Source: Paracoccaceae bacterium (GTDB lineage Bacteria > Pseudomonadota > Alphaproteobacteria > Rhodobacterales > Rhodobacteraceae). Taken from it: a stretch of DNA of 64,000 nucleotides. Shown here piece by piece: positions 6,661 to 16,005 of this stretch. The translations under genes were made by a program, and so were the position numbers. The stretch lies in contig JAJEBG010000023.1 in assembly GCA_022824005.1 (NCBI GenBank), positions 1-64,000 of the forward strand. The letters run 5' to 3'. Numbering within the stretch: position 1 is the first letter of the stretch; each line of letters opens with the position of its first letter. The notes under the pieces are model-generated. The model was not told the origin of the DNA. It ran no database searches and saw nothing but the letters and a program-made list of their open reading frames with translations.

Positions 6661-8073
6661 TTGCTAAAACCCAACTCAATCAAACCTAATTGGCGAGCGT
6701 TGCGGATTCCACCGCTATCAAAGGGGCTAAAATTTATTCTCCCCAAGGGATTGCGCGGACGCACGGTCATGATCCTGCTTTTTCCAGTGATCATGATTCA
6801 AATCATGGTGATCAGTGTCTTCATTCAACGACATCACGATCGTGTGACCCGCCAAATGGTCGGAAATATCGAACCCCATATTCGCTTGGTCCTGTCACAA
6901 ATTAGTTCCGCGACCAATATTGATGAGGCGGCGAAGTTGATCACACCCATAATTGTCACAAACAAATTCGCGGTATCTATTGAGACGGAGGTTGAAGGGA
7001 CAGACAAAGACAAGAAAGTTTTTTATGATCTCTCGGGACGAATTGTCATTGATGAAATCAAGAAGTCTATTCCGAGTGTCAGATCCATCGATTTGCTGCA
7101 TCAGGGTGGCCATACTGTGCTGATTCGAGCAGGAACGACTCTGGGTGAGGCCCAAATTGTGCTGCCACGCTCGTCAGTGTCGCCCGCCAATCCACATCAA
7201 TTGCTGGTGCTCATGGTGATCGTGGGGTTCTTTTTGACGTTGATCGCTTATGCCTTTTTGCGCAACCAATTGCGTCCCATCATTCGCTTGGCCAATGCAT
7301 CAAAGGCGCTCGGAAGAGGTGAACATTTTGAATTGTTTCCTTCAGGGGCCACAGAGGTGCGGGAAGCCACACGGGCGTTCCTTAACATGCGAGAGCGAAT
7401 TGAAACCCATATTGAGCAGCGAACGCAGATGCTATCGAACATAAGCCACGACTTGAAGACACCATTGGCTCGGTTGAGAGTGGGTCTCGAACTGCTCGGT
7501 CCATCGAAAGAGACTGATGAATTGATCGATGACGTCAATCATATGAATCAAATGGTTCAGGAATTTGTTGAATACAGCCAGTATCAAAAACTCGAATCGG
7601 TTGTTTCTGTCGACGCCTTTCGTTTGGCGGAAGATATTTGTCGAGATGCCCATATTCCCGGCCGAACATTCTCAACCGACATTGACTCCCAATTGCTTAA
7701 AAATGTGTCGATTAATGTCCGCCCGATGAGCATTCGAAGAGCCATTCAGAATCTTGTTCAAAACGCCTTCGGTCATGCCCGCAAGGTTCACGTCACCGTC
7801 ACGATTCGCCAGAATAGATTGTGTTTTATTGTGGAGGATGACGGCCCTGGAATTCCCGCAGAATCGCGGTCGTTAGTGGTCCGGCCCTTTACGCGACTGG
7901 ATACGGCCAGAAATTTAAGCCATTCAGGCGGAGTGGGTTTGGGACTTGCCATTGTCGAAGACATCGCGGCGAGCCACGGCGGCTCACTGGTTCTTGATGC
8001 AAGCGCCGATTTGGGTGGGTTGATGGCTATGGTCTCGCTCCCGCTGTCTTCAGAAATGATCGGAACGGATTGA
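6661..8073 (+). CDS. EnvZ-like sensor histidine kinase without adjacent response regulator
   Basis: 470 residues from a TTG start. Order: a membrane helix at about 37-56, a periplasmic sensor region of about 120 residues, a second helix at about 181-200, HAMP at about 201-253, an H-box SNISHDLKTPLARLR with phospho-accepting His263, an N-box (NLVQNAFGHA), a G1 box (VEDDGPGIP) and a G2 box (GGVGLGLAIV). This is the EnvZ/OmpR-partner architecture of an osmolarity-type inner-membrane kinase. EnvZ genes normally follow ompR, but only 268 bases without an intact gene lie upstream, so the partner regulator is elsewhere or lost. No ribosome site clearly supports the TTG. A tRNA follows on the opposite strand. 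Confidence 0.88.
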   Translation: MLKPNSIKPNWRALRIPPLSKGLKFILPKGLRGRTVMILLFPVIMIQIMVISVFIQRHHDRVTRQMVGNIEPHIRLVLSQISSATNIDEAAKLITPIIVTNKFAVSIETEVEGTDKDKKVFYDLSGRIVIDEIKKSIPSVRSIDLLHQGGHTVLIRAGTTLGEAQIVLPRSSVSPANPHQLLVLMVIVGFFLTLIAYAFLRNQLRPIIRLANASKALGRGEHFELFPSGATEVREATRAFLNMRERIETHIEQRTQMLSNISHDLKTPLARLRVGLELLGPSKETDELIDDVNHMNQMVQEFVEYSQYQKLESVVSVDAFRLAEDICRDAHIPGRTFSTDIDSQLLKNVSINVRPMSIRRAIQNLVQNAFGHARKVHVTVTIRQNRLCFIVEDDGPGIPAESRSLVVRPFTRLDTARNLSHSGGVGLGLAIVEDIAASHGGSLVLDASADLGGLMAMVSLPLSSEMIGTD

Positions 8074-8120
8074 TAAAACATCAGTTTTATGGCGACAGAA
8101 AAAACTCACGGCAAGGAGTT

Positions 8121-8196
8121 TGGTAGGCCTGGAGGGAATCGAACCCCCAACCAAAGCGTTATGAGCGCTCTGCTCTAACCGTTGAGCTACAGGCCT
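8121..8196 (-). tRNA. tRNA with CAU anticodon, probably tRNA-Ile2
   Basis: A complete 76-nt cloverleaf with encoded CCA on the minus strand. Acceptor AGGCCTG pairs with CAGGCCT, the D arm reads AGCTCAACGGTTAGAGC, and anticodon loop CTCATAA gives CAU. The T arm contains GGTTCGATTCC. The anticodon alone fits elongator Met, initiator Met or Ile2 (lysidine-modified). The fully paired acceptor end argues against initiator Met. The D loop and the TTTGG after the anticodon stem resemble Ile2 more than elongator Met, but I am not certain. Confidence 0.85.
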
Positions 8197-8282
8197 CTAG
8201 GGGAAATGTTAATGAGTCAATGATGATCGGTCAAGTTGTGCGTCAAGAATGAGAATGAATCTGCTTTTAAAAACTCAATCAC

Positions 8283-8726
8283 CTATCCAACAAGTTCCAT
8301 CCTAGAGAAAAAGAAACTGATTTCGACCAAAGCATTTTCACGAGAATCGGAGCCATGAACCGAGTTTTGCGTCAGTGAAAGCGCAAAATCTTTACGCAGA
8401 GTCCCCTCCTCCGCTTCTTTGGGATTGGTCGCACCCATAAGTTTTCGGTAAGCATTCACCGCATCCTCGGCCTCCAGAACTTGCGCCACAACAGGTCCCG
8501 ACGACATGTATTGAGTGAGTTCCTCAAAAAAGGGTCGCTCGCTATGGACGGCATAAAATTCTTCGGCCTGTGGCTTCGTCAACCACAGGCGTTTTTGAGC
8601 AATGATGCGCAAACCTGCCTTCTCGATTCGCGCATTGATATCTCCCGTCAAATTGCGCTGTGTGGCGTCGGGTTTAATCATTGACAGGGTCACTATTTTC
8701 TTGGCGCGATGAACGTATTCACTCAT
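8283..8726 (-). CDS. ndk: Nucleoside diphosphate kinase
   Basis: It transfers the gamma-phosphate of ATP to nucleoside diphosphates through a phosphohistidine intermediate, balancing NTP and dNTP pools. 147 residues; family members are about 140. The active-site signature NSVHGSDS is at 121-128, with the phosphorylated His at 124. The start region TLSMIKPDA (13-21) and the GATNPKEA segment are typical. A short C-terminal extension ([10 protein letters not shown]) replaces the usual end. It is transcribed alone, with a CAU tRNA downstream on the same strand. Confidence 0.96.
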   Translation of the reverse strand: MSEYVHRAKKIVTLSMIKPDATQRNLTGDINARIEKAGLRIIAQKRLWLTKPQAEEFYAVHSERPFFEELTQYMSSGPVVAQVLEAEDAVNAYRKLMGATNPKEAEEGTLRKDFALSLTQNSVHGSDSRENALVEISFFFSRMELVG

Positions 8727-8917
8727 TTTGATGCCTTCCTTATTGAATGATCATTTGTGGGCGTTAACCGCCTGTCTCATAGCCCCTTGTCAAAGAGTTT
8801 CAAACCCTCAAACTTCCATGGCAACAGTAAATCGATGTTTCCCCTGCTTCTCGAAGGCAGATGATGATATTCCCTTAATGCGTGACTGATCACCTTTGGG
8901 ATGAGCGGACTCTTTCA

Positions 8918-9505
8918 ATGGAAAAGTTTGATCTTATGAGATTGATATATCTTCTGCTGCTCGCCGTTGCGGTCGGTGGCTTGATTTACAATCAATTCAG
9001 AGGCCGGTGGGGAGAAGCCTTACGTATTACGATCACTTGGCTTTTGATATTTATCGCCGTGATCGCTGTTTATGGCCTTTGGGAAGATATTCGAGAGGCG
9101 TTATCGCCGAGTCAATTCACCGTGGCGTCGGATGGGGTTGTGTCTTTGGCACGACAACGTGATGGGCACTTCTACATTGATCTGGTCGTCAATGGTCAGG
9201 AGACTCTTTTCCTCATTGATACCGGCGCGAGCGAGGTTGTGTTGAGCCGTGAAGATGCCGTCAAAGCCGGTGTTGATCTCGACGATTTGCGTTATACTGG
9301 ACTGGCCTCTACGGCCAACGGTTCGGTGAAAACAGCCCGCATTTTACTCGATGAGTTGGCTTTAAATGACATCCTCGTCCAGCGAAGAGTCGAGGCTTTT
9401 GTGACAAGCGGTGAACTGACCATATCACTCCTTGGGCAATCCTATCTTTCGCTGTTCGATAAGGTCATCATTGAAGACCATGTGATGACTTTGTACGTGG
9501 AGTGA
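8918..9505 (+). CDS. Membrane-anchored retropepsin-like aspartic protease (TIGR02281-type)
   Basis: From ATG 8918 the protein is 195 residues. It has two N-terminal membrane helices (about 8-22 and 38-55), then a single-domain aspartic protease fold. The catalytic motif FLIDTGAS sits at about 98-105 and is preceded by the strand HFYIDLVVNG. A second conserved block, SLLGQSYL, near the end matches the I-L-G-x-x-x-L element of the clan AA family found across alphaproteobacteria. A GTG at 8882 would add 12 residues; neither start has a strong ribosome site. Substrate unknown. Confidence 0.82.
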   Translation: MEKFDLMRLIYLLLLAVAVGGLIYNQFRGRWGEALRITITWLLIFIAVIAVYGLWEDIREALSPSQFTVASDGVVSLARQRDGHFYIDLVVNGQETLFLIDTGASEVVLSREDAVKAGVDLDDLRYTGLASTANGSVKTARILLDELALNDILVQRRVEAFVTSGELTISLLGQSYLSLFDKVIIEDHVMTLYVE

Positions 9506-9512
9506 GGATTCA

Positions 9513-9986
9513 TCAGGTGGGAGGATAATTTTTTTCGACCTTTTTCTGCCACTTTCTGTCTTCCTGAGCCCAATATTGTATCGGAATACCGTCGCTGTCT
9601 AATTGTGACCAATGTTGCCGTGCCCAAGCCATCTCATCGTCGTAACGATGACGAAAGATAATGGAGATGCGCAGAAATCGCTCGATTTCTGTGGGGGGCA
9701 ATGGAGCCTTGTCGAATAGAACCAAAGAGGCCGCGTCATTGAAAACTTGATTCTCCGTGGTCAGCAATATGGGCTGGTCGGAATCGAACTCGCCGCCAGA
9801 TTGTCCGTGCGGCAAAAAACTGTCCTTCGGTTTCAGCCAAAGTTCGCGATCAAGTCCTTCAACCATTTCTTTAGAGCCACCATGCACCGACACGCGCCAA
9901 CCTTTTTGGTACAAGCGCGTGAGGAGGCGACGGAGATGATCAAAAGGCTCATTATCGAGGATCTGATAAAAATAAACTTCGCTCAT
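9513..9986 (-). CDS. holC: DNA polymerase III chi subunit
   Basis: Chi links the clamp-loader complex (through psi, where present) to single-stranded DNA-binding protein. 157 residues. It begins MSEVYFYQI, typical of HolC, with the central GGSKEMVEGLDRELW and SFLPHG segments corresponding to the family's R-x-L-D-x-x-L-W and F-L-P-H-G pattern. Its ATG overlaps the pepA stop (ATGA), the holC-after-pepA order usual in proteobacteria. Confidence 0.92.
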   Translation of the reverse strand: MSEVYFYQILDNEPFDHLRRLLTRLYQKGWRVSVHGGSKEMVEGLDRELWLKPKDSFLPHGQSGGEFDSDQPILLTTENQVFNDAASLVLFDKAPLPPTEIERFLRISIIFRHRYDDEMAWARQHWSQLDSDGIPIQYWAQEDRKWQKKVEKNYPPT

Positions 9987-11449
9987 CGTTCCTCATAATG
10001 GTTTAGAATCAACTGATTGATAGTTTGAATTCCCCAACCCGTGGCCCCACTCGGGGAGAGTTCAGTTCCCCGCTGGCTGAGGGCGACACCGGCAATATCC
10101 AAATGTATCCATGGCATTGTGGGTTTGACAAAACGTTGAAGGAAATGAGACGCCACACTCGCACCCGCCTCCCGTCCCCCCACATTCTTCAAATCAGCGA
10201 TACGAGACTTCAATGATTTGTCAAATGATGGATCGAGTGGCATTCGCCATGCCTTTTCCCCAACCCCATGGGCGGCGGCAAGAAATTCAGCGCAGAATTT
10301 ATTGTGATTGCTGAATAGGCCGGCAAATTCTGAACCCAAGGATACAATAATGGCCCCTGTCAAAGTGGCAAGATCGATGATCCCGAGGGGCTCATATTGG
10401 CTCTGTGCGTACCAAAGCAGATCGGCCAAAACCAAACGACCTTCAGCATCTGTATTGATCACTTCAATCGTATCACCTTTGAGCGAGCGAATGACGTCGC
10501 CGGGACGTTGAGCCTGACCGCCGGGCATATTTTCAACGAGACCAACGATGCCAATTACATGGGCTTTGGCCCCTCGGCGAGCGATGGCTTTCATGACCCC
10601 GGCTACCGTGGCGGCTCCTGCCATATCCATGGTCATGAGTTCCATTTTGGTGGCGGGTTTTAACGAAATTCCTCCCGTATCGAAAACGACTCCTTTGCCA
10701 GCCAGAACGAGAGGAGCACTCGCCGCCCCTTTCCATTCCATAATGGCGACATAAGATGGATTCGTCGAACCTTGTCCCACGGCAAGAAGAGCCCGCATCC
10801 CAATGTTTTTCAACTCATCTTCATTGAGGATTTTCACTTCAATCCCATCATCCCGTAAGTCTTCAAGACGCGAGACAAATGAGTCGGTATTGAGGATATT
10901 CGCCGGTTCATTCACCAAATCACGTCCGAAAATAATGCCCGCGGCAATGTCGAGATGGGGTTGACACTTTTTCTTCGCGGCCTCTGGATCACGGACGCAG
11001 AAGGTCATCTCAGTGGTTTCGTTCTTCTTGTCATTTTTATGACGATCAAACCTGTAGTCTCGGAGTTTGGCCCCGAAAACAATGTCCTCCAACCGCCGAC
11101 AACCTTGGCATAAAATCAGTGAATGGGTATTTGAAGCCTGCTTGGCGATACTGGCACCGGCCCGTTGAGCCTCAAATCGCTGTGCCGTTCTGTCGAGCTT
11201 CATGATGACAAGTTTTTTGCTCGCCAGACCGCTTGGAAATTCAAGACTCAACGATTGACCAGGTTTCAATTTTGTGAAGGCTTCGCTGCTCGCGGCTCGC
11301 GAAACAGAGCCATTGCAAGCCTGGTCTATCGGGTGCGCCGATGGAAAAAGTTGTCCATCGGATTGGGCAAACAGCACAATATGACCCTCATGGCGAAGAA
11401 TTTCGTTTTTTGTTGGAGAGGTAAATCGGATGCGTTCAGAGTCAGACAA
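9983..11449 (-). CDS. pepA: Leucyl aminopeptidase (cytosol aminopeptidase, M17)
   Basis: A two-metal hexameric exopeptidase removing N-terminal residues from peptides. In enterobacteria PepA is also a DNA-binding accessory factor. 488 residues with an N-terminal macro-like domain (1-160) and a C-terminal peptidase domain. The signature NTDAEGRL is at 332-339. Metal ligands can be read in LAGKGVVFDTGG (Lys252, Asp257) and MDMAGAA (Asp275), and DLATLTGA follows. The first codon is TTG at 11449. It is translationally coupled to holC, and faces lptF across a 141-base divergent gap. Confidence 0.95.
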   Translation of the reverse strand: MSDSERIRFTSPTKNEILRHEGHIVLFAQSDGQLFPSAHPIDQACNGSVSRAASSEAFTKLKPGQSLSLEFPSGLASKKLVIMKLDRTAQRFEAQRAGASIAKQASNTHSLILCQGCRRLEDIVFGAKLRDYRFDRHKNDKKNETTEMTFCVRDPEAAKKKCQPHLDIAAGIIFGRDLVNEPANILNTDSFVSRLEDLRDDGIEVKILNEDELKNIGMRALLAVGQGSTNPSYVAIMEWKGAASAPLVLAGKGVVFDTGGISLKPATKMELMTMDMAGAATVAGVMKAIARRGAKAHVIGIVGLVENMPGGQAQRPGDVIRSLKGDTIEVINTDAEGRLVLADLLWYAQSQYEPLGIIDLATLTGAIIVSLGSEFAGLFSNHNKFCAEFLAAAHGVGEKAWRMPLDPSFDKSLKSRIADLKNVGGREAGASVASHFLQRFVKPTMPWIHLDIAGVALSQRGTELSPSGATGWGIQTINQLILNHYEER

Positions 11450-11590
11450 TTTTGATATTCTCCCTAGTCGACCTCAATGTAGTCAATCCCAATCTCATCG
11501 AGATAAACAAAATCAAGTTACCATCCTTTTGATCTATCTGTTAAGTATCAAGCGCAATGAGGGCAATGGGCAATTGGGGGCGGACTTGCG

Positions 11591-12706
11591 GTGGTAAGGT
11601 TTGACTTCTACGTCATTGAGCGGCAACTCAAAATTTTTGGATTGCTGGTTGGGACCTTGGTGGCCGTCCTCTGGATCAATCTTGCGGCGCGTGGATTCGC
11701 TGACTTTTTATCTGGCTCGCAAGCGATTCGTCTCCTTTTAGTTTATATCTTCTACGAACTGCCACCTTCTCTTTATCAATCGCTGGCTCTGGCCGCCTAC
11801 GCGTCAACAACCTACGTCTGCTACCGGCTTTTTGTCGAGCGCGAACTATGGGCCATGCAATCAGCGGGGGCCTCCCCGGCTCGATTGATGCGGCCTTTTC
11901 TTGGTTTTGCCGCTTTGATCGCCGTTCTGGCAACCATCTTGGTCCATGAAATATTGCCAGACAGTTCGGCGCAATCCGCCAAAATCAAAATTCGCCTCCA
12001 ATCAGATATTTCCCAGTTTCGCGTGAAACCTAAGCAATTCCTCTTTCCCACCGATGGCGTTGCCATTTTTGTCGGCGATGTGTCAGACCAAGGGGAATTG
12101 AAGAATGTCTTTATTCATACCGGTAGCGATTTAGATACAAGACGTGTCAGCCATTTTGCCAAGACGGCTCGAATGACAAAATCAGGGGGAGATACGCTCT
12201 TTGAAATGAGCGATGGGACGACGCAATTGTGGGACTTAAAGGACGATGCCATTCGATGGCTTGAGTTTGAAATGATTCGTTTCAATGTCTCCGAACTTGC
12301 AGAGGGATTGGGCGGCGCGCCTAGTTTGGCAAAATATGCGACAAGTTTGACCCTGCTCCGACAATTGCGAGAGGATGACATAAGTGAAATCGAGCGACAC
12401 AGAATTGGCGTCGAAATACATCAACGTATCGCTTATGTGATGGCGGCGCTCCTATTTCCGATCATTGGGGCCGCCGCGCTCATATTAGGTGCGGCCTTGC
12501 GGGTCCGATTGTTTCTCCCCATTCTCGCCTCTCTAGGGGTCATTGTGTCGCTGTTTTTGTTGGGTGAGTTTCTTGAAGATTGGGTGTTGGTGTCAGGCAC
12601 GACGGTTCTTCAACTCTATATCTCGCCCTTGATTGGCGTTTTATTGACGATCATGATGACCATGATGGCCGTCAATTTGCGACAACTCATGAAATTAAAT
12701 CAATGA
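11591..12706 (+). CDS. lptF: LPS export ABC transporter permease LptF
   Basis: LptF with LptG forms the inner-membrane channel that, powered by LptB, extracts LPS and pushes it along the LptC/LptA bridge. 371 residues. N-terminal helices begin at about 12 (LKIFGLLVGTLVAVLW), a beta-jellyroll periplasmic domain covers about 125-265, and three C-terminal helices follow from about 280. The segment ERELWAMQSAGAS is the conserved cytoplasmic coupling region. The start is GTG after a GGGGGCGG purine run. It overlaps lptG by 4 bases and opens the envelope-biogenesis operon. lptB, lptA and lptC are not in the window. Confidence 0.92.
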   Translation: MVRFDFYVIERQLKIFGLLVGTLVAVLWINLAARGFADFLSGSQAIRLLLVYIFYELPPSLYQSLALAAYASTTYVCYRLFVERELWAMQSAGASPARLMRPFLGFAALIAVLATILVHEILPDSSAQSAKIKIRLQSDISQFRVKPKQFLFPTDGVAIFVGDVSDQGELKNVFIHTGSDLDTRRVSHFAKTARMTKSGGDTLFEMSDGTTQLWDLKDDAIRWLEFEMIRFNVSELAEGLGGAPSLAKYATSLTLLRQLREDDISEIERHRIGVEIHQRIAYVMAALLFPIIGAAALILGAALRVRLFLPILASLGVIVSLFLLGEFLEDWVLVSGTTVLQLYISPLIGVLLTIMMTMMAVNLRQLMKLNQ

Positions 12707-13866
12707 TTTTTTACACCTTAATGATCCGAAGATTTCTTGTCGCCTTGGGTATCATCGGCGCTTCGATATTTCTCTTGGTGTTCCTGTCTGAATTTCAGAG
12801 CAAATTGTCGTCTTTGACGAGTCTCGGTGCGTCCAATGGCGAGGTGGCGTGGTTATCAGCGATGATTACCCCGATCCGTATGCACAGATTGATTCCCATG
12901 ATCTTTGCCATCGCCGCGCTATGGATGTCGGTGCGAACGCTGCTGTCGCATGAATATACCATTGTTCGGGCTTGCGGCTCATTAGGCAGCAAAGCGTTGC
13001 TCTTTCCCAGTTTGGCGGCTTTTGCCGTCGGCGTGATTATGACGATCTTCATTGGGCCCTTAACGGCCTATCTAGCCAAGAGCCACGCCCAGCAAATCCA
13101 GTTGCTGAAAGGCCAACGAACCGAGGTTTTTGTTGAAAGTGGAGGAAATGTGTGGTTCCGCCAAGTGCTTGATGGTCAGCAGACCATTCTGCGCGCCGCC
13201 CGCACCGATCAAGGTGTCCGGTTTGAAGATGTGAATGTCTATATCTTTGACGACAATGGACAGCCCTCAAAAAACATTCTGGCCGAGAGTGCTGAATTGG
13301 TGGATGATATCCACGCCGTTGCCATAGATAATCTGCTCTCAACAGGGCGTGCTGCGATAGCGGAACCAGGAATGTGCCTCTATAACTATAAGCTTTCGAA
13401 CTTTAATGACATGGCGATGCAATCGGACTCAAATGTGCAACCAAAGATAACTGAAGTGGGTTGTTTTGCTTCGAGTTTAACGGCTGAGCAAATTGGTGAA
13501 AGTTTTGATCCCCACTTCCACGTCTCGTTGTGGCGTTTACCGAAACAGATAAAAAGGCTTGAATTTTCCGGATTTTCTGCGACTAATCATAAGATGCATC
13601 TCCAGATGGAATCGGCGAACCCCTTTCTATTGGCAGCCATGGTCTTGATCGGTGGCGGTTTCACCTTGCGACATCGTCGACATATTCAAGTCGCGAGTTC
13701 AGTGCTTTTGGCGGTCATCAGTTCATTATCTGTCGTCTTCCTTCGTGAGTTTGCGCGAATTGCGGGAGAAGTCGAATCCATTAATTTTGCCATCGCCGCA
13801 TGGGGGCCGGTGGTCTTTGCCACAGTGATGGCCATCGTCTTATTGTCTTATCAGGAAAGCCGTTGA
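12703..13866 (+). CDS. lptG: LPS export ABC transporter permease LptG
   Basis: The partner of LptF in the LptB2FG extractor. 387 residues from the ATG overlapping the lptF stop (ATGA); the same frame is open upstream, but only within lptF. It begins MIFYTLMIRRFLVALG, with helices near 8-28, 50-70 and 95-115, a periplasmic jellyroll (about 135-270) and three more helices at the C-terminus. The stop is followed directly by the lptD ATG, so the three genes are probably translated together. Confidence 0.92.
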   Translation: MIFYTLMIRRFLVALGIIGASIFLLVFLSEFQSKLSSLTSLGASNGEVAWLSAMITPIRMHRLIPMIFAIAALWMSVRTLLSHEYTIVRACGSLGSKALLFPSLAAFAVGVIMTIFIGPLTAYLAKSHAQQIQLLKGQRTEVFVESGGNVWFRQVLDGQQTILRAARTDQGVRFEDVNVYIFDDNGQPSKNILAESAELVDDIHAVAIDNLLSTGRAAIAEPGMCLYNYKLSNFNDMAMQSDSNVQPKITEVGCFASSLTAEQIGESFDPHFHVSLWRLPKQIKRLEFSGFSATNHKMHLQMESANPFLLAAMVLIGGGFTLRHRRHIQVASSVLLAVISSLSVVFLREFARIAGEVESINFAIAAWGPVVFATVMAIVLLSYQESR

Positions 13867-15987
13867 ATGCGTGGATTTTCCACAACATTATGTCTCTGCT
13901 GTTTATTTCTCATGGGCCATGTATGGGCCGATGAGCGTGCGTCCATTGTCGCCGACCGTATCAGCTATTCACGTGAGGCAAACGAGCTGCTAGCCGTCGG
14001 CACAGTTGAGGTCTATTTCAGGCAATTTGTCCTGCAGGCTCATCAACTTCGCTACAAAGATGGGATTATCAACGCCGATGGCCCTCTCATATTTACCGAT
14101 GGCTCCCATTCGGTGGCCGTCGCCGACTATGGTCAACTTGATGAGAATTTTAAACGCGCTGTGCTGCAAGGTGTTGAAATATTAGTCAATAATCGGATTC
14201 ATGTCGCGGCCAGTGAAATGGCGACGGATAGTCCTCGTTACACATTGTTACGAAATACCTATGTCACACTCTGTCGTACATGTCAGAAACAGAAGACACC
14301 ACTCTGGCATTTCAGCTCCCGCGCCACCGTGATTGATCGGCAGGAAGAACTGGTGCATCTTCGTGACGCGCAATTTTTCTTGAACGGCACTCCCGTTATG
14401 TGGCTGCCCTATTTGCGACTTCCGGCCACAACGGCCAAGCGCAAGAGTGGTCTTTTACCCCCAAAAATTGAATATTCATCGTCTCGCGGTTGGAGTAGCA
14501 GTCTCCCTTATTTTCAAACCTTGGGCAATCATGCCGATATCACGCTCGCTCCCTTGATTAATAACCATTCCCACCATCGTCTTGATGTTGAATTTCGTCG
14601 CCGCTTCTCGCGAGGGCAGTTGACTCTCAAGGGTTCGGTAACGCCCGAGAGTGAAGGGCATCTGTCAGCCGAGGGCCAATGGGGTATTGGCGATGACTTC
14701 AAACTGACCTTTGAGGGGACTGAGCTTTCCCAACCCGACTATTTTCAACAATCGGGAATCTCAGATGATAATGTTCTCCTCAACAGGATAGGAGTGACAC
14801 GCCGGAAGACGGCGTCATATTTTGAATACGAAACCCGACAATTGATGATTTTAGACAGAGAAACGCATGACAATTCACACCCCCATCTCGTTCATGAGTT
14901 GGGTTGGCGGGGGCGAGTTTCACCGACCCAATTAGGGGGCCAAGTGAATGTCGATCTCCAGGCTCTATATGTGGGGCGCGAGCCCCCCGAATTCCAAGGT
15001 CGCAACAGCTTTTACTCGCCACGGCAAGTCCAACGTTTTTCTTCCCAAATCGACTGGCAACGACGATGGCATTCTGATTTTGGTGTGATTGTCACTTCAA
15101 CACTCTTGGCTTCGGCGCAGAGCTATCACCTATCCCAAGACGCCGCTCTCACCGACAATAATGCTACCCAATTTTCAGGCGCAGCCGCCCTTGACTTCAG
15201 TTTACCGATGGTGAGATCGGTTCACGATCGTGATGAATTTCTTGAACCTTTCGTGTACATCGCTTGGTCACCTGAATTCAGTGACCCGGATGAGACCATT
15301 CCCAATGAGGACAGTCGTCTCGTCGAGTTTGATATGACAAGTTTGCGATCTGTTGATCGATTTGCCGGTCATGATCGACACGAGGTCGGCACCCGCATCA
15401 GCGCGGGAGTCAAACATACCACAAGGGTCGAGAATCGCTATGAGTTGGAATTGGGTTTGGGACGAATTTTCCGTGACCGGGATCGTGGGCAGTTTACCGA
15501 AGCTTCAGGTTTGTCCGGCTCAGTTTCAAACATCGCCGCGTCCGCCGAATTAAAAATTGCTGATAGGGTCAGTCTTAAACAGAGTTTGTTGGTCGATGAC
15601 GATTTGTCAATTTCGATGGCTTCGAGTCGCTTCGACTATCGGTCCAAGAGATTCGATTTTGATTTTGGCTTTACCACGCAAGCTCAGGATTCGGACGAAG
15701 GGATGTCCGACAAAACACGTTCGTTGATCGTCGGTGCCGGTTTAGGACTGAAGAAGGGCTGGGGATTGGTCTCCGATGCCAGTCTTGATCTTAATCGTAA
15801 AGCCGAGAGTAAAGTCGGTTTGAGTCTTGAATATCATCATCAATGCCTCGATTTATCAGCTAAAATTGAGCGCACATTGGCCAGTGATACTGTTATGGAA
15901 CCCTCAAATTCATTTAGCGTCCTCGTCTCACTTGGAGATTTGAGTTCGTCGGCACCGAAATCATCGTCCGCTTGTGTCGGCGGATAA
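13867..15987 (+). CDS. lptD: LPS-assembly outer-membrane protein LptD
   Basis: LptD is the outer-membrane barrel, plugged by LptE, that inserts LPS into the outer leaflet. 706 residues. A signal peptide of about 21 residues ends VWA|DE. The N-terminal OstA/LptA-like domain (about 24-150, ASIVADRISYSREANELLAVGTV) is followed by a beta-strand-rich barrel region. Cysteines occur as CRTC near 135-138 and close to the end (CLDLSAK, SSACVGG), compatible with the long-range disulfides of the family, though the exact pairing cannot be read. The start directly abuts the lptG stop. Confidence 0.93.
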   Translation: MRGFSTTLCLCCLFLMGHVWADERASIVADRISYSREANELLAVGTVEVYFRQFVLQAHQLRYKDGIINADGPLIFTDGSHSVAVADYGQLDENFKRAVLQGVEILVNNRIHVAASEMATDSPRYTLLRNTYVTLCRTCQKQKTPLWHFSSRATVIDRQEELVHLRDAQFFLNGTPVMWLPYLRLPATTAKRKSGLLPPKIEYSSSRGWSSSLPYFQTLGNHADITLAPLINNHSHHRLDVEFRRRFSRGQLTLKGSVTPESEGHLSAEGQWGIGDDFKLTFEGTELSQPDYFQQSGISDDNVLLNRIGVTRRKTASYFEYETRQLMILDRETHDNSHPHLVHELGWRGRVSPTQLGGQVNVDLQALYVGREPPEFQGRNSFYSPRQVQRFSSQIDWQRRWHSDFGVIVTSTLLASAQSYHLSQDAALTDNNATQFSGAAALDFSLPMVRSVHDRDEFLEPFVYIAWSPEFSDPDETIPNEDSRLVEFDMTSLRSVDRFAGHDRHEVGTRISAGVKHTTRVENRYELELGLGRIFRDRDRGQFTEASGLSGSVSNIAASAELKIADRVSLKQSLLVDDDLSISMASSRFDYRSKRFDFDFGFTTQAQDSDEGMSDKTRSLIVGAGLGLKKGWGLVSDASLDLNRKAESKVGLSLEYHHQCLDLSAKIERTLASDTVMEPSNSFSVLVSLGDLSSSAPKSSSACVGG

Positions 15988-16005
15988 CCCATCTGGAAAT
16001 TCCTT

